From the NCBI GenBank assembly GCA_030653545.1, contig JAURZE010000025.1:62001-126000 (forward strand): a stretch of DNA of 64,000 nt. Reading direction: 5' to 3'. Below the pieces are notes generated by a model. The model saw only the letters and a list, made by a program, of their open reading frames with translations, had not been told where the DNA came from and ran no database searches. Each line of letters begins with the position of its first letter. Within the stretch, counting starts at the first letter, position 1. The stretch comes from Nitrospira sp. (GTDB taxonomy: Bacteria > Nitrospirota > Nitrospiria > Nitrospirales > Nitrospiraceae). The position numbers and the translations under genes are program-made. Positions 7,238 to 15,753 of the stretch are shown one piece after another.

Positions 7238-8326
7238 ATGAGCACCGTTCTCGAACAGGATACGACGCCGTTACGCAGTCCACCGCTGCTGGGCTTCTGG
7301 TATGCGGCCGCGCCCAGTTCAGATGTGGCCCCTGGCGCCATGAAGGGCGTGGTACTGCTGAGCACGCCGATTCTTCTCTGTCGTACCAAAGACGGCGGCG
7401 TTTCGGCGATGCTCGACCTCTGTCCCCATCGGGGGATGCCCCTGTCCTTCGGGCGGATGGATGGGGATCGGGTGGAGTGTTACTACCACGGCTGGCAATT
7501 CGGGACGGATGGACGGTGCACGGCGATTCCGTCCCTGGTGAGCGATTCCCCGATCGATCCGAAGAAGATCTGCGTCACGTCCTATCCCTGTCAGGACCAG
7601 GACGGGTACATCTGGGTTTATATGGCGGACAGCCGCTATCCCGATCGGCCGATTCCTCCGTTGATGCGACATCCCCTTCCGTCGAGCCCCTATCTGATGT
7701 TCCAGCATTCACAGATGTTGTCCAGCACGCTCGACGACGGCGTGGTGGGGTTGATGGATCCGGCGCATGGCCCCTATGTGCATCAGAGCGGTTTGTGGCG
7801 GAAGCCCGCCAGCCAGCACGACAAAGCGAAGACCTTTGAGCCGATCCCGAACGGGTTCCGGATGATCGGCCATGCGCCGTCGAAAAACAGTCCGCCGTAT
7901 CAACTGTTGAAGTGGGTTTCCGGGGGAGAATTACGCACCACCATCGATTTCGTGTTGCCGAATCAGCGGTATGAGTTCATCCAATGCGGTTCGCTGTGGG
8001 TCTCGATCCGGGTCTTGATGACGCCGATTACCGAACACGAAACCCGCATGGATTTCTGTGCGGCCTGGAATGCCTTCCGTTGGCTGCCGTTCGGCAAGTC
8101 GATTTTCAGATATTTCGCCAAGGGCTTTCTGGCGCAGGACAAGGTGGCGATGGACCGCCAGTCGATCGGGCTCAAGCACAAGCCGCCGTTCCGTCTGGTC
8201 GGCGATGCCGACCAGCAGGCCAAGTGGTATCACAAATTGAAAGCGGCCCATGTCGCGTCGCTCCAGACCGGACAACCGTTCGAGCATCCACTCAAAGGAC
8301 CTGTTACGCTGCGATGGCGAAGCTAG
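7238..8326 (+). CDS. Rieske 2Fe-2S oxygenase (aromatic ring-hydroxylase-like)
   Basis: A 362-residue Rieske non-haem iron oxygenase. The N-terminal Rieske domain binds 2Fe-2S through C62 and H64 (LCPHRGMP) and C81 and H84 (CYYHGWQFGTDGRC). The C-terminal catalytic domain has the mononuclear iron motif LMDPAHGPYVH, with H177 and H182 and an upstream aspartate pair; the third ligand is expected among later acidic residues. Enzymes of this layout hydroxylate or demethylate aromatic or alicyclic substrates with electrons from a separate reductase, but the substrate cannot be read from sequence. No reductase is adjacent. The 3' end overlaps the start of the secreted protease-domain gene by 13 bp, so the two are translationally linked. 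Confidence 0.88.
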   Translation: MSTVLEQDTTPLRSPPLLGFWYAAAPSSDVAPGAMKGVVLLSTPILLCRTKDGGVSAMLDLCPHRGMPLSFGRMDGDRVECYYHGWQFGTDGRCTAIPSLVSDSPIDPKKICVTSYPCQDQDGYIWVYMADSRYPDRPIPPLMRHPLPSSPYLMFQHSQMLSSTLDDGVVGLMDPAHGPYVHQSGLWRKPASQHDKAKTFEPIPNGFRMIGHAPSKNSPPYQLLKWVSGGELRTTIDFVLPNQRYEFIQCGSLWVSIRVLMTPITEHETRMDFCAAWNAFRWLPFGKSIFRYFAKGFLAQDKVAMDRQSIGLKHKPPFRLVGDADQQAKWYHKLKAAHVASLQTGQPFEHPLKGPVTLRWRS

Positions 8327-8985
8327 GGTTCGTCCTCGTCCATCTCGGGTTGCTTGTCGGTCTTGCCTCAATAGGGTGTCCCACTCCGGTCGCCGCTCAA
8401 GCCGCACGGATTGTGTCAGTGCCCACGCTGGGCGTGCGGACCGACGGCTTGCCTGGCGTGATCAATCAGGTCTTGATTCAATTTGAGCGAATTCCTGTTC
8501 AGCACGGTCCCGTCCTTGATTTCAATGAAATCAATCTGGGCGGAGGTTCTCTGGTGGGTGAGGAGTGGAAAGACGGAGTACGCCATGCCGTGCAGGCCGT
8601 CGCCAGGCTCGTGGGAGAGGACGGACATGATTGGCGGATCACATTGAAGAACCGGGCTGTGACGGCTGTGACGGACGGCCGAAGTTCGAGCGGTGCCATT
8701 GCGGTCGGCATTCTGGCTGCCTATAGAGGCGATGCCCTGAGGTCGGATATCGCGGTATCCGGGGTGATTACGCCGGATGGGCGGCTCGACGTGGTGGGCG
8801 GCTTGCCAAGTAAGCTGGAGGCGGCTGCCGGGGGGCAATATCGATCGTTGGTGATCTCACGCCATCAACCCTATACCTCGGATTGGCCTCAAGGTGAAGA
8901 AGCGGCGGCTCGATTGCGCATCGCGCTGATTCAGGTTCGTACGTTGACTGAGGCGTACGAGGCGATGACCGGAGGCGGGCGCTAA
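8314..8985 (+). CDS. Secreted stand-alone Lon-type (S16) protease domain protein
   Basis: A 223-residue protein beginning inside the Rieske gene. Residues 1-29 form a signal peptide (hydrophobic core LGFVLVHLGLLVGLASIG, probable cleavage after VAAQA). The mature part resembles the Lon proteolytic domain without the ATPase: DGRSSSGAIAVGILAAYRGD corresponds to Lon's DGPSAG segment with the catalytic serine (S124 or S125), and SDIAVSGVITPDGRL followed by VVGGLPSKLEAA matches the DVAMTGEI...GGLKEKLLAA segment with the catalytic lysine (K167). Both dyad residues are thus present. Being exported, it would act outside the cytoplasm. The start has no clear Shine-Dalgarno and probably depends on coupling. 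The stop overlaps the stop of the convergent antiporter gene by 4 bp. Confidence 0.82.
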   Translation: MAKLGFVLVHLGLLVGLASIGCPTPVAAQAARIVSVPTLGVRTDGLPGVINQVLIQFERIPVQHGPVLDFNEINLGGGSLVGEEWKDGVRHAVQAVARLVGEDGHDWRITLKNRAVTAVTDGRSSSGAIAVGILAAYRGDALRSDIAVSGVITPDGRLDVVGGLPSKLEAAAGGQYRSLVISRHQPYTSDWPQGEEAAARLRIALIQVRTLTEAYEAMTGGGR

Positions 8986-10994
8986 CGTTCTTTCGATTCA
9001 GTCGGGAGGATGAGTTCCATAGCCCGGCGGATCTGAGCACGGGAACCGAGCAGGACCACAATATCGCCGGGGAGCAGTTTGGTTTTTTCCGACGGGTTTG
9101 ATTCGGTGACCCCCGCTCTGGTCCAGGCAATGACCGAGGCTCCGGTCCGTGGTCGCAACGAAAGCTGGGAAAGCAGTTTCCCGGCCGCCGGCGAGCCGTC
9201 TTCAATCCGGCAGGTCTCTACTTCCACATCGCTGAGTGTTCCGCCGCGGAGATGATGCGCCAGTTCCGGCAAGTCGCTCCGGCGCAGCAGGGCGTAGCCT
9301 TCCCGGCGCACCTGCTCGGCTTTCCGCATGACGAATTCCTGCGGCATGTTGTAGGTGCGGAGGACCAGGGCAAAGATTTCAATCGAGGTTTCAAACTCCT
9401 CCGGCACCACGTCATCGGCGCCGAGTTGATGGAGTTCTTCCAGCTCCCGCAGGTAGCGGGTCCGTACTACGATGTGGAGTTTCGGATTCAAGCCTCTGGC
9501 GACTTGGACGGTGCGTCTGGCCATGAAGGGATCGGAGATCGCGACGACCAGCACACGCGCATCTTCGATCTTCACATGGCGGAGCACGTTCGGATTGGTC
9601 GCATCGCCGTAGTACAGCGGGAGCCCATGCTTGGTTTCCCGTTGGACCGTATCGCCATCGAGATCCAGCGCGATATAGGGCACTTCTGTTTCGCCCAGCA
9701 CTCGCGCGAGGTTGCGCCCGTTCAAACCATATCCCACGATGATCACGTGGTCCTTGATCCGGAGATGCCGGCCTTCCGCTTCGAGCACGTGGGCCGTCGT
9801 CCTGCCGGGGAACCAGTGGCGGAGCCGCTGCATCGCTTCGGCCCGGCGGGCGAGATGCGGGGACCATTGCATGAGGAAGGGGGTAATAATCATCGAACAG
9901 ACGGAGACGGCGAGGAATATCTGATAGGGCGCGCCGGTCAGCAGCTTATTTTCTTGTCCGACTTGCGCGAGGATGAAGCTGAACTCGCCGACCTGTGCCA
10001 AGGCTACGCCGGCCATGACGGCCGAGCGCGGGGGAATGGCGACGGCGAGGACGGCTCCGGCCCCGGTCACAAACTTGATCACGAGGATGGCCGCGAGGAG
10101 GCCGGTGACCACGGCGGGATATTCGAGCAGGATCCGCCAGTCCATTAAGATGCCGATGGACACGAAGAACAGACTGTTGAAGCTGTCCCGAAACGGCAGC
10201 ACTTCCGCCATGGCCTGGTGGCTGAATTCCGATTCAGAAATGATGAGCCCGGCGATGAAGGCGCCGAGGGCCAGCGAGAGCCCGCCGAGCGACGTCAACC
10301 AGGCGATGCCGAGGCAGAGCACGATGATCGTGAGCAGAAACAGTTCACGGCTGCGGCTCCGGACAATGTGCTCGAGGAGTTTCGGTACGAGATACCAGGC
10401 GGCAACCACGATGAGCCCGACGACGACCACAGATTTTCCGAGGGTAAGGAGGATGGAGAGCGCGGCTCCTTCACTGGGGCTGGACAGGATCGGCGCGAGG
10501 AGGATCATCGGCACCACGGCCAGATCCTGGAAGACGAGAATGCCGATCGCCGCGCGTCCGTGCAGGGATTCACTTTCACCGTTTGCAGCCAGAGCTTTCA
10601 AAACGATCGCGGTGCTGCTGAGGGAGAGGAGGAATCCCCAGAAGATACCTTGTTGCCACGGCACTCCGGCGAGTGTCGCTCCGGCCCAGACGATGGCGAT
10701 GACGCCTCCGACCTGAATCGGTGCGGCAATGAAGAGCAGGCGCCGCAACGAAGCCAGCTGCACAAGCGAAAATTCGATGCCAATCGTGAAGAGCAGTAGG
10801 ACCACGCCGATCTCGGCCAGTACTTGAACCGTACTGGAGTCGGAGATCAGATTGAATCCGTGGGGGCCGATCAGTGCCCCGGCCACCAGAAATCCCGCGA
10901 TCGACGGGAGCCGGAATTGATGAAAGACAAACACGACGGCAATGGACACTGTGAAGATGACGAGCAGATTGCTGAGAACGCTGTAGTCGGTCAT
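8982..10994 (-). CDS. KefB/CPA2-type cation:proton antiporter with RCK domains
   Basis: A 670-residue inner-membrane protein. Residues 1-390 form the CPA2 Na+/H+ exchanger domain of about 12 helices, including FLVAGALIGPHGFNLI and LLLFTIGIEFS. Residues ~405-525 form a TrkA-N/RCK nucleotide-binding domain (DHVIIVGYGLNGRNLARVL, YYGDATNPNVLRH). Residues ~575-665 form a TrkA-C domain (LRPRTGASVIAWTR, LLPGDIVVLLGSR). Family members exchange K+ or Na+ for H+, gated by nucleotide or ligand at the RCK domain. It could also be a glutathione-gated efflux system, but no ancillary KefF/KefG is present. It is tail-to-tail with the Lon-domain gene with a 4-bp stop overlap. Confidence 0.93.
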   Translation of the reverse strand: MTDYSVLSNLLVIFTVSIAVVFVFHQFRLPSIAGFLVAGALIGPHGFNLISDSSTVQVLAEIGVVLLLFTIGIEFSLVQLASLRRLLFIAAPIQVGGVIAIVWAGATLAGVPWQQGIFWGFLLSLSSTAIVLKALAANGESESLHGRAAIGILVFQDLAVVPMILLAPILSSPSEGAALSILLTLGKSVVVVGLIVVAAWYLVPKLLEHIVRSRSRELFLLTIIVLCLGIAWLTSLGGLSLALGAFIAGLIISESEFSHQAMAEVLPFRDSFNSLFFVSIGILMDWRILLEYPAVVTGLLAAILVIKFVTGAGAVLAVAIPPRSAVMAGVALAQVGEFSFILAQVGQENKLLTGAPYQIFLAVSVCSMIITPFLMQWSPHLARRAEAMQRLRHWFPGRTTAHVLEAEGRHLRIKDHVIIVGYGLNGRNLARVLGETEVPYIALDLDGDTVQRETKHGLPLYYGDATNPNVLRHVKIEDARVLVVAISDPFMARRTVQVARGLNPKLHIVVRTRYLRELEELHQLGADDVVPEEFETSIEIFALVLRTYNMPQEFVMRKAEQVRREGYALLRRSDLPELAHHLRGGTLSDVEVETCRIEDGSPAAGKLLSQLSLRPRTGASVIAWTRAGVTESNPSEKTKLLPGDIVVLLGSRAQIRRAMELILPTESKER

Positions 10995-11184
10995 GCGATA
11001 GGTTGCCAGGATTGGGTGTGAAAAGTCAGGCGGGGAGCTCGATCATCCCGTGCGGAGCGCCCCTCACGATTCACATGATTCAGAGCGGAGAATACCTCAG
11101 CGGAGGGTCCCGAACAAGGTAAAGCTTCTTGTCCAACTTATCGGAGATGCGTAGAGTGGCCCCGGGAGTGAGGAAAGGAGTCGA

Positions 11185-11865
11185 ATGATTCGCGCGATCT
11201 TGTTCGATTTTAATGGCGTCATCGCGGACGATGAGACGACCCATGTGGCGTGTTTCTGTCAGGCGCTCCAAGAATTCGGCCTGACGCTTTCCAAAACCGA
11301 GTATTACGGGACGTATCTGGGAATGGATGAACGGACCTGCACCGCGCTTCTCCTCACGGCGCGCGATGGAAAGAGTGACGCCGGGTTGGTCCAGCGGATT
11401 CAGGAGCGGAAGGCCGAGTTGTTCCGGCTCCATCCCCGCGCACAGCAACCGGAACTGTTTCCCGGTGTGATTGAGTTTGTGCAAGCCGCCCGGCGGCTGT
11501 GTCATCTGGCGATCGCCTCCGGTGGCCGGCGCGAGCAGATTGATCGGGCCCTTCGCGGGACGGTGATCGAACGGGCCATTGAACTTATCGTATCGGCAGA
11601 GGATTGTTCGGTCGGGAAACCTAATCCGGGTATCTATCTGTTGACGTTGAAGCGGTTGAACGACGTCGTTCGGCCTCCGTTGGGGGCCGACGAGTGCCTG
11701 GTCATTGAAGACTCGAAGGCCGGCATTCGCGCGGCCCGCGCGGCCGGGATGCCTGTGCTCGCGCTGGCGACGACCTACCACCTCGACGAATTGGGCGAGG
11801 CGGATCGCGTCATGCCCTCATTGGCCGGCGTCGATCCCGGGCCGTTTCTGCGGCAATTTCCCTGA
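11185..11865 (+). CDS. HAD-superfamily hydrolase, beta-phosphoglucomutase-like subgroup
   Basis: A 226-residue soluble protein with all HAD motifs. Motif I is AILFDFNGVIADDE, with nucleophile D8; the usual second aspartate (DxD) is N10 here. Motif II is LAIASGG (S around 111), motif III K is in SVGKPNPGIYL, and motif IV is VIEDSKAGIRAARAAG. The four-helix cap between motifs I and II is the subclass I type of phosphoglucomutase/phosphonatase relatives. The Asn at the general acid/base position points away from mutase activity and toward phosphatase or another activity. Start at 11185 is set by AAAGGAG 5 bp upstream. It stands alone between convergently or divergently placed neighbours. Confidence 0.88.
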   Translation: MIRAILFDFNGVIADDETTHVACFCQALQEFGLTLSKTEYYGTYLGMDERTCTALLLTARDGKSDAGLVQRIQERKAELFRLHPRAQQPELFPGVIEFVQAARRLCHLAIASGGRREQIDRALRGTVIERAIELIVSAEDCSVGKPNPGIYLLTLKRLNDVVRPPLGADECLVIEDSKAGIRAARAAGMPVLALATTYHLDELGEADRVMPSLAGVDPGPFLRQFP

Positions 11866-12052
11866 GGCCGACGAGTGTTCAATCTCGCGCACTCAATCGC
11901 GGGAAATCCGCTCCAGATCTGCGATTCCCCCTCCAAAGTGGCATAGACTCCCGCGGCCCTCCTTGCGTAGGCTGTATGTATTACGGCGCGACTCGCATCT
12001 TGGTGCTCAGGGGTGTCCGGTGCGCGGTCACAATCTTTCCCGGAGGTGTTCT

Positions 12053-12604
12053 ATGGGCCTGTACCAGATGCTGTCAGTCATTACGCTTGTCACGTTTGCT
12101 GTGGTAAGCCCTGCGCAGAGTGATACTCCGCCTCCGTCGGAGCCGTCCCAGACGTGGGAATGTCCGCAAGCCGACGGGACGTCGGTGTACACGAATAAAG
12201 AAAAACCCGGTTGCCGGCCGATGACGCTGAAGCCGTTGTCGGTGGTTCCTTCATTGGACAACATGCCGCTGATTCCCCGCTCGATCGGCAATCCGCCCAT
12301 CTTGGCTCCTGTGTCGCAGGGATATGGGCCTGTTAGCGGAGCGCAGAATGTGCCGGATTGGGCCAAAGACTGGCATGCCTCAGCGACGGGAAATCGAGGT
12401 GACATCTGCGGGATGTTTTGGGAATGGGTCCGGCTGAATGAAAGAACCAGAGGCGGATTTTTCTTTGGTTCTGATTCGTCCTATGGCGGTGATCCGAGTG
12501 GACAAAACCAGCGGGGCGCCAGTTACTCGTTCTACGATCAAGCGCGGTATGCCGCGTTGGCAAGAATTTTTGGGTCAGGGTTTATCCCGGTCGGTTGTCA
12601 GTAG
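12053..12604 (+). CDS. Secreted protein of unknown function with DUF4124-like N terminus
   Basis: A 183-residue protein. The start is ATG 12053, preceded by CGGAGGTG 8 bp upstream; a much longer open frame reaching back to 11705 is a shadow of the HAD gene. Residues 1-22 are a signal peptide (MGLYQMLSVITLVTFAVVSPAQS). The mature protein opens with WECPQADGTSVYTNKEKPGC, reminiscent of DUF4124 domains (a tryptophan/tyrosine-rich strand with two cysteines), then has a proline-rich linker and a C-terminal region with DWAKDWHASATG, CGMFWEWVRL and an FGSGF end. Four or five cysteines suggest disulfides in the periplasm. No function can be given. Confidence 0.7.
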   Translation: MGLYQMLSVITLVTFAVVSPAQSDTPPPSEPSQTWECPQADGTSVYTNKEKPGCRPMTLKPLSVVPSLDNMPLIPRSIGNPPILAPVSQGYGPVSGAQNVPDWAKDWHASATGNRGDICGMFWEWVRLNERTRGGFFFGSDSSYGGDPSGQNQRGASYSFYDQARYAALARIFGSGFIPVGCQ

Positions 12605-12616
12605 CAGCCGACCGGT

Positions 12617-13009
12617 TTATCCGCGCAGTTTCGCCAGGACCGTGGCGGGGTCCCAGTAGGCCCAGAGCGTCTGAATGTCTCCGGCCTCGTTGAACTCGAA
12701 CACGTCGATTCCGTGAACCTCGACCGGCTTTCCGTTCTTCCCGATCCCTTGGCCATGAAAGACAACCGCCGCTCGGTTGTGGGCGATGTGCATCTCTTGT
12801 GCGTGGATGGTGACTTCCTGCAGGGCGCTGGCAATGGTGTGAAAGACCGTCCTCAATGCGGTATGCCCCTGCACGGGTGTGGCCCCATAGGGTTCGTGAC
12901 TGATCGCATCGACGGCGAAGCAGGCCGTCCAGGCCGTGGGATCCAGGGCACGCCAAGCGGCGAAATACCGGTCGACGCGGTCGCGAATGTCGTCGGGTGA
13001 GAGCGGCAT
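12617..13009 (-). CDS. NTF2-like / SnoaL-like fold protein
   Basis: A 130-residue cone-shaped alpha+beta protein of the nuclear-transport-factor-2 superfamily. It starts MPLSPDDIRDRVDRYFAAWRALDPTAW, with the expected FAVDAISHEPYG, the strand VTIHAQEMHIAHNRAAVVFHGQG and a final FEFNEAGDIQTLWAYWDP. Families with this fold include ketosteroid isomerases, SnoaL cyclases and many proteins of unknown function; the ligand pocket does not reveal which. The start at 13009 is chosen because AAAGGA lies 7 bp upstream; an in-frame ATG at 13051 lacks such a site. It converges on the secreted-protein gene 12 bp away and is just downstream of the epimerase gene on the same strand. Confidence 0.75.
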   Translation of the reverse strand: MPLSPDDIRDRVDRYFAAWRALDPTAWTACFAVDAISHEPYGATPVQGHTALRTVFHTIASALQEVTIHAQEMHIAHNRAAVVFHGQGIGKNGKPVEVHGIDVFEFNEAGDIQTLWAYWDPATVLAKLRG

Positions 13010-13056
13010 CGTCAGTCCTTTCGTGACCATCCTGGCAACACGGGAAATCACCCGGC

Positions 13057-14079
13057 TCAGGCTTTATAGAACTCCCGATACCACTTCACGAAGCGGGGAA
13101 TGCCTTCTTCGATCGGCGTCGCGGGTTTGAATCCCACATCATTGGCCAGGTCGTCGATGTCCGCATAGGTCGCCGGCACATCACCAGGCTGCAAAGGCAT
13201 GAGCTTTTTTTCCGCCTTCTTGCCCAGGGCGTCTTCCAACACTTCGATAAAATGGAGCAGCTCGACCGGCTGATGGTTGCCGATGTTATAGACCCGCGCC
13301 GGAGCCGAACTGGTGCCGGGATCCGGTTGCTCGCCGGTCCAAGCCGGATTCGGTGTCGCCGGATGATCGAGGGTACGGATGATGCCCTCAACAATGTCGT
13401 CTATGTAGGTGAAATCGCGTTTCATTTTTCCGTGATTGAAGACCTCGATCGGTTTTCCTTCCAGAATCGCCTTGGTGAAAATAAAGAGCGCCATATCCGG
13501 GCGTCCCCAGGGGCCATAGACGGTAAAGAAGCGCAGGCCGGTGCAGGGGATGCGATACAGATGCGCGTAGCAATGGGCCATGAGCTCGTTAGCCTTCTTG
13601 CTCGCGGCATAGAGCGAGACCGGATGGTCGACGTTATCGTGGATCGAGAACGGCATATGGGTATTGCCGCCGTAGACGGAACTGGAGGAGGCGTAGACCA
13701 GATGGTCGACCTTGGCGTGCCGGCATCCTTCCAGAATGTTCATGAAGCCTTCGATGTTGCTCTCGGTATAGGCGTGGGGATTGATCAGCGAGTAGCGGAC
13801 GCCGGCTTGGGCGGCCAGATGCACCACGCGCTTGATTCCGTGATCGGCAAAGAGCGCCTTCATGCCTGCGCGATCGGCCAAATTCAGTTTGAGAAAGCGA
13901 TGGCCGCTGGCGTTGGCCAGTTGGGCCAGGCGCGCCTCCTTCAGGCGGACATCATAGTAGTCATTGACGATATCCAGGCCGATGACCTGTTCGCCGCGCG
14001 CCAGTAAGCGCTGGGCCACGTGGAAACCGATGAATCCGGCCACGCCGGTGACAAGAATCGGGGATGGTGCTCCAGCCAT
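13057..14079 (-). CDS. NAD-dependent sugar-nucleotide epimerase (UDP-glucuronate 4-epimerase-like)
   Basis: A 340-residue extended short-chain dehydrogenase. The NAD site is [19 protein letters not shown], the catalytic serine lies in [17 protein letters not shown], and the YxxxK motif is [28 protein letters not shown] is typical of the CapI/GAE group, which converts UDP-glucuronate to UDP-galacturonate for surface polysaccharides; UDP-glucose 4-epimerase is the alternative. The preferred start is ATG 14079, with GAAGGAG 9 bp upstream; the ATGs at 14097 and 14085 sit before or too close to that site. The UDP-glucose dehydrogenase at 29307-30629 could supply UDP-glucuronate, though the genes are 16 kb apart. 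Confidence 0.9.
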   Translation of the reverse strand: MAGAPSPILVTGVAGFIGFHVAQRLLARGEQVIGLDIVNDYYDVRLKEARLAQLANASGHRFLKLNLADRAGMKALFADHGIKRVVHLAAQAGVRYSLINPHAYTESNIEGFMNILEGCRHAKVDHLVYASSSSVYGGNTHMPFSIHDNVDHPVSLYAASKKANELMAHCYAHLYRIPCTGLRFFTVYGPWGRPDMALFIFTKAILEGKPIEVFNHGKMKRDFTYIDDIVEGIIRTLDHPATPNPAWTGEQPDPGTSSAPARVYNIGNHQPVELLHFIEVLEDALGKKAEKKLMPLQPGDVPATYADIDDLANDVGFKPATPIEEGIPRFVKWYREFYKA

Positions 14080-14118
14080 TCGCATGCACTCCTTCACATG
14101 TAGATAAAACGATGGTGC

Positions 14119-15750
14119 TTATGCCCGCCCGGCTGACTTCATGAACGGGGGATCGCCGTGGTCCAGGCGGTGTAAGGCCAGTGGGGTCAAGGATTCGCCT
14201 GACGAGACCACTTCCACACGACCGTCCTGGTCGGCCCGATAGATATCGAGCGCTCGAGCGCAATGATACCCGCAACCCTGAGGGTCGAGAAGATCTTTCA
14301 GCTTTTCCGGACGTTCCCAATGGGCTGTGAGCAGCGCAGTTCTTGCGGGATTCCGCTGACTGAACATGAATGAGAGATGGTCCGGATACCAGTCCGCCCC
14401 TCCGGTGGCGTAGGAGACAAACAAGTTGGCCTGCGCGGAGGCGCAGAGATCTGACAGGTAGGCATTGGTAAGGTAGCCGTTTTCACCCACGTCCAGCCAC
14501 TTTCCGGGGTGGGACAGCGAGGCATGGGCCGCATAACTCCGCACCTCCAGCAGTTGTTGCTGTGACGCGAGCACGAGCGAGATGGGGCCGTATTTCACGA
14601 CCAGTTGCTGAATGATCTGTTCCTTAAGCGCCGACCGTCCGCTATTCGTCGGGCCGCTGTCGGCATGCACAAGGATATTCTGCCCGCGGTCGTGGATCAG
14701 ATAACAGTTTCTCGGCATTTCGAGATCGCAGGGGTCTTCTCCGTAAAACGGGACCGAGACGACGGCTCCCCCGTCGAAGTCCCAGCGCTCGCCGTGCGCC
14801 AGTTCAACCACTCGTCCGAAGCCCATCTCGCGTAACAGCCCGAGGTAGTCGTAGTGCAGCTTCTTGCGATTGCGCCGGCTGGGCACAATGATGGGCGTTT
14901 CCTTGGGAAGATGCAGGAGGGTTCGTGGGTCGACGTGATCGTCGTGGTCGTGCGTGAGAAACACGGCGGCCGGTTTCGGCAGCAATGCGCCCCACAACGA
15001 CGGGACCGACGATTCCGCAAACCAGGGAAGCAGCCAGGGATCGAAGAGCAGCATCTGCGATTGCTGGCGGTAGAGCAGCGCCGCATGTCCCAAATGCACG
15101 AGATCACGATCCTGCACCGCGTCGAGCCAGCGCTGCCGGACCGTCGGCTGGGCGGCGCTGAGCAGACACTCGTATTGGTGCAGCGACTCAATCAGTTTGA
15201 GGAGGAGCGGCTGGGCTTCGCGAGGTGCGGCCATGACCACCGTTTTGATTTCCTCGGCTTGATGGGTGCCGTCCAGCATGCCGAGGACTTTCCCCACTGC
15301 CGGGCCGAGGAGGCGCTGATCGAATCCGATCGGAATGGCCTGCCGTTTGACGGAATGGAAAATGCGCAGGCCGCCGTTGGTGACCGTCCCAGATTTCGTC
15401 GGATCGGTCGGAAATTCCCATTGAAACGTGCCGTCTGGTTTCCTGCCGCAGCGAATATGTTGCTTCAGGTAAGGGCGGGAGTTCACCAGTTCCGCATAGG
15501 CATCTTCCAGCCGCCGTTGCCGGTCGGGGTCCTCCAGCGATGCCCGCTTCGAAAAGACGTCGCTGATGGCCGTATCGATGGAGCTGGACAATAAGCTGTG
15601 GGCTTCGTGCAGGCTGGCCACGACCTCCGGGGCGATGCCGGCCACGAATGGGAACGGCCCGGGCGCTTCTCCGCTTTCCAATTGCACCCAACACCAGGGA
15701 GCGAGGCTGACATATTGTTGCCGTGGAAGCCGGTCCCACACGCTACTCAT
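14119..15750 (-). CDS. Large metallo-beta-lactamase-fold hydrolase with winged-helix-like middle domain
   Basis: A 543-residue protein. The metal site HxHxDH is H267-D271-H272 in FLTHDHDDHVDP, so the C-terminal 340 residues are an MBL-fold domain of the UlaG/PhnP-like type (later GEDPCDLEMPRNCYLIHD and VHADSGPTN supply further ligands). Residues ~130-200 look like a small winged-helix domain, with GPAVGKVLGMLDGTHQAEEI and LLKLIESLHQYECLL, the pattern of PqqD-like recognition domains found in peptide-modifying systems. The first 130 residues are unrecognised. It lies 3 bp after the VOC-family gene, so the two are co-transcribed. Substrate unknown; hydrolase or oxygenase chemistry are both possible. 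Confidence 0.75.
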   Translation of the reverse strand: MSSVWDRLPRQQYVSLAPWCWVQLESGEAPGPFPFVAGIAPEVVASLHEAHSLLSSSIDTAISDVFSKRASLEDPDRQRRLEDAYAELVNSRPYLKQHIRCGRKPDGTFQWEFPTDPTKSGTVTNGGLRIFHSVKRQAIPIGFDQRLLGPAVGKVLGMLDGTHQAEEIKTVVMAAPREAQPLLLKLIESLHQYECLLSAAQPTVRQRWLDAVQDRDLVHLGHAALLYRQQSQMLLFDPWLLPWFAESSVPSLWGALLPKPAAVFLTHDHDDHVDPRTLLHLPKETPIIVPSRRNRKKLHYDYLGLLREMGFGRVVELAHGERWDFDGGAVVSVPFYGEDPCDLEMPRNCYLIHDRGQNILVHADSGPTNSGRSALKEQIIQQLVVKYGPISLVLASQQQLLEVRSYAAHASLSHPGKWLDVGENGYLTNAYLSDLCASAQANLFVSYATGGADWYPDHLSFMFSQRNPARTALLTAHWERPEKLKDLLDPQGCGYHCARALDIYRADQDGRVEVVSSGESLTPLALHRLDHGDPPFMKSAGRA

Positions 15751-15753
15751 CGT

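Noticed and set aside
9252-10716. Long plus-strand open frames over 9.2-10.7 kb
   Set aside because: They are antisense to the KefB-type antiporter, carry no family motif and are a known effect of GC-rich codon usage.
15150-15594. Plus-strand open frame opposite the MBL gene
   Set aside because: No motif is visible and the minus-strand gene has a full metal site; treated as a shadow.
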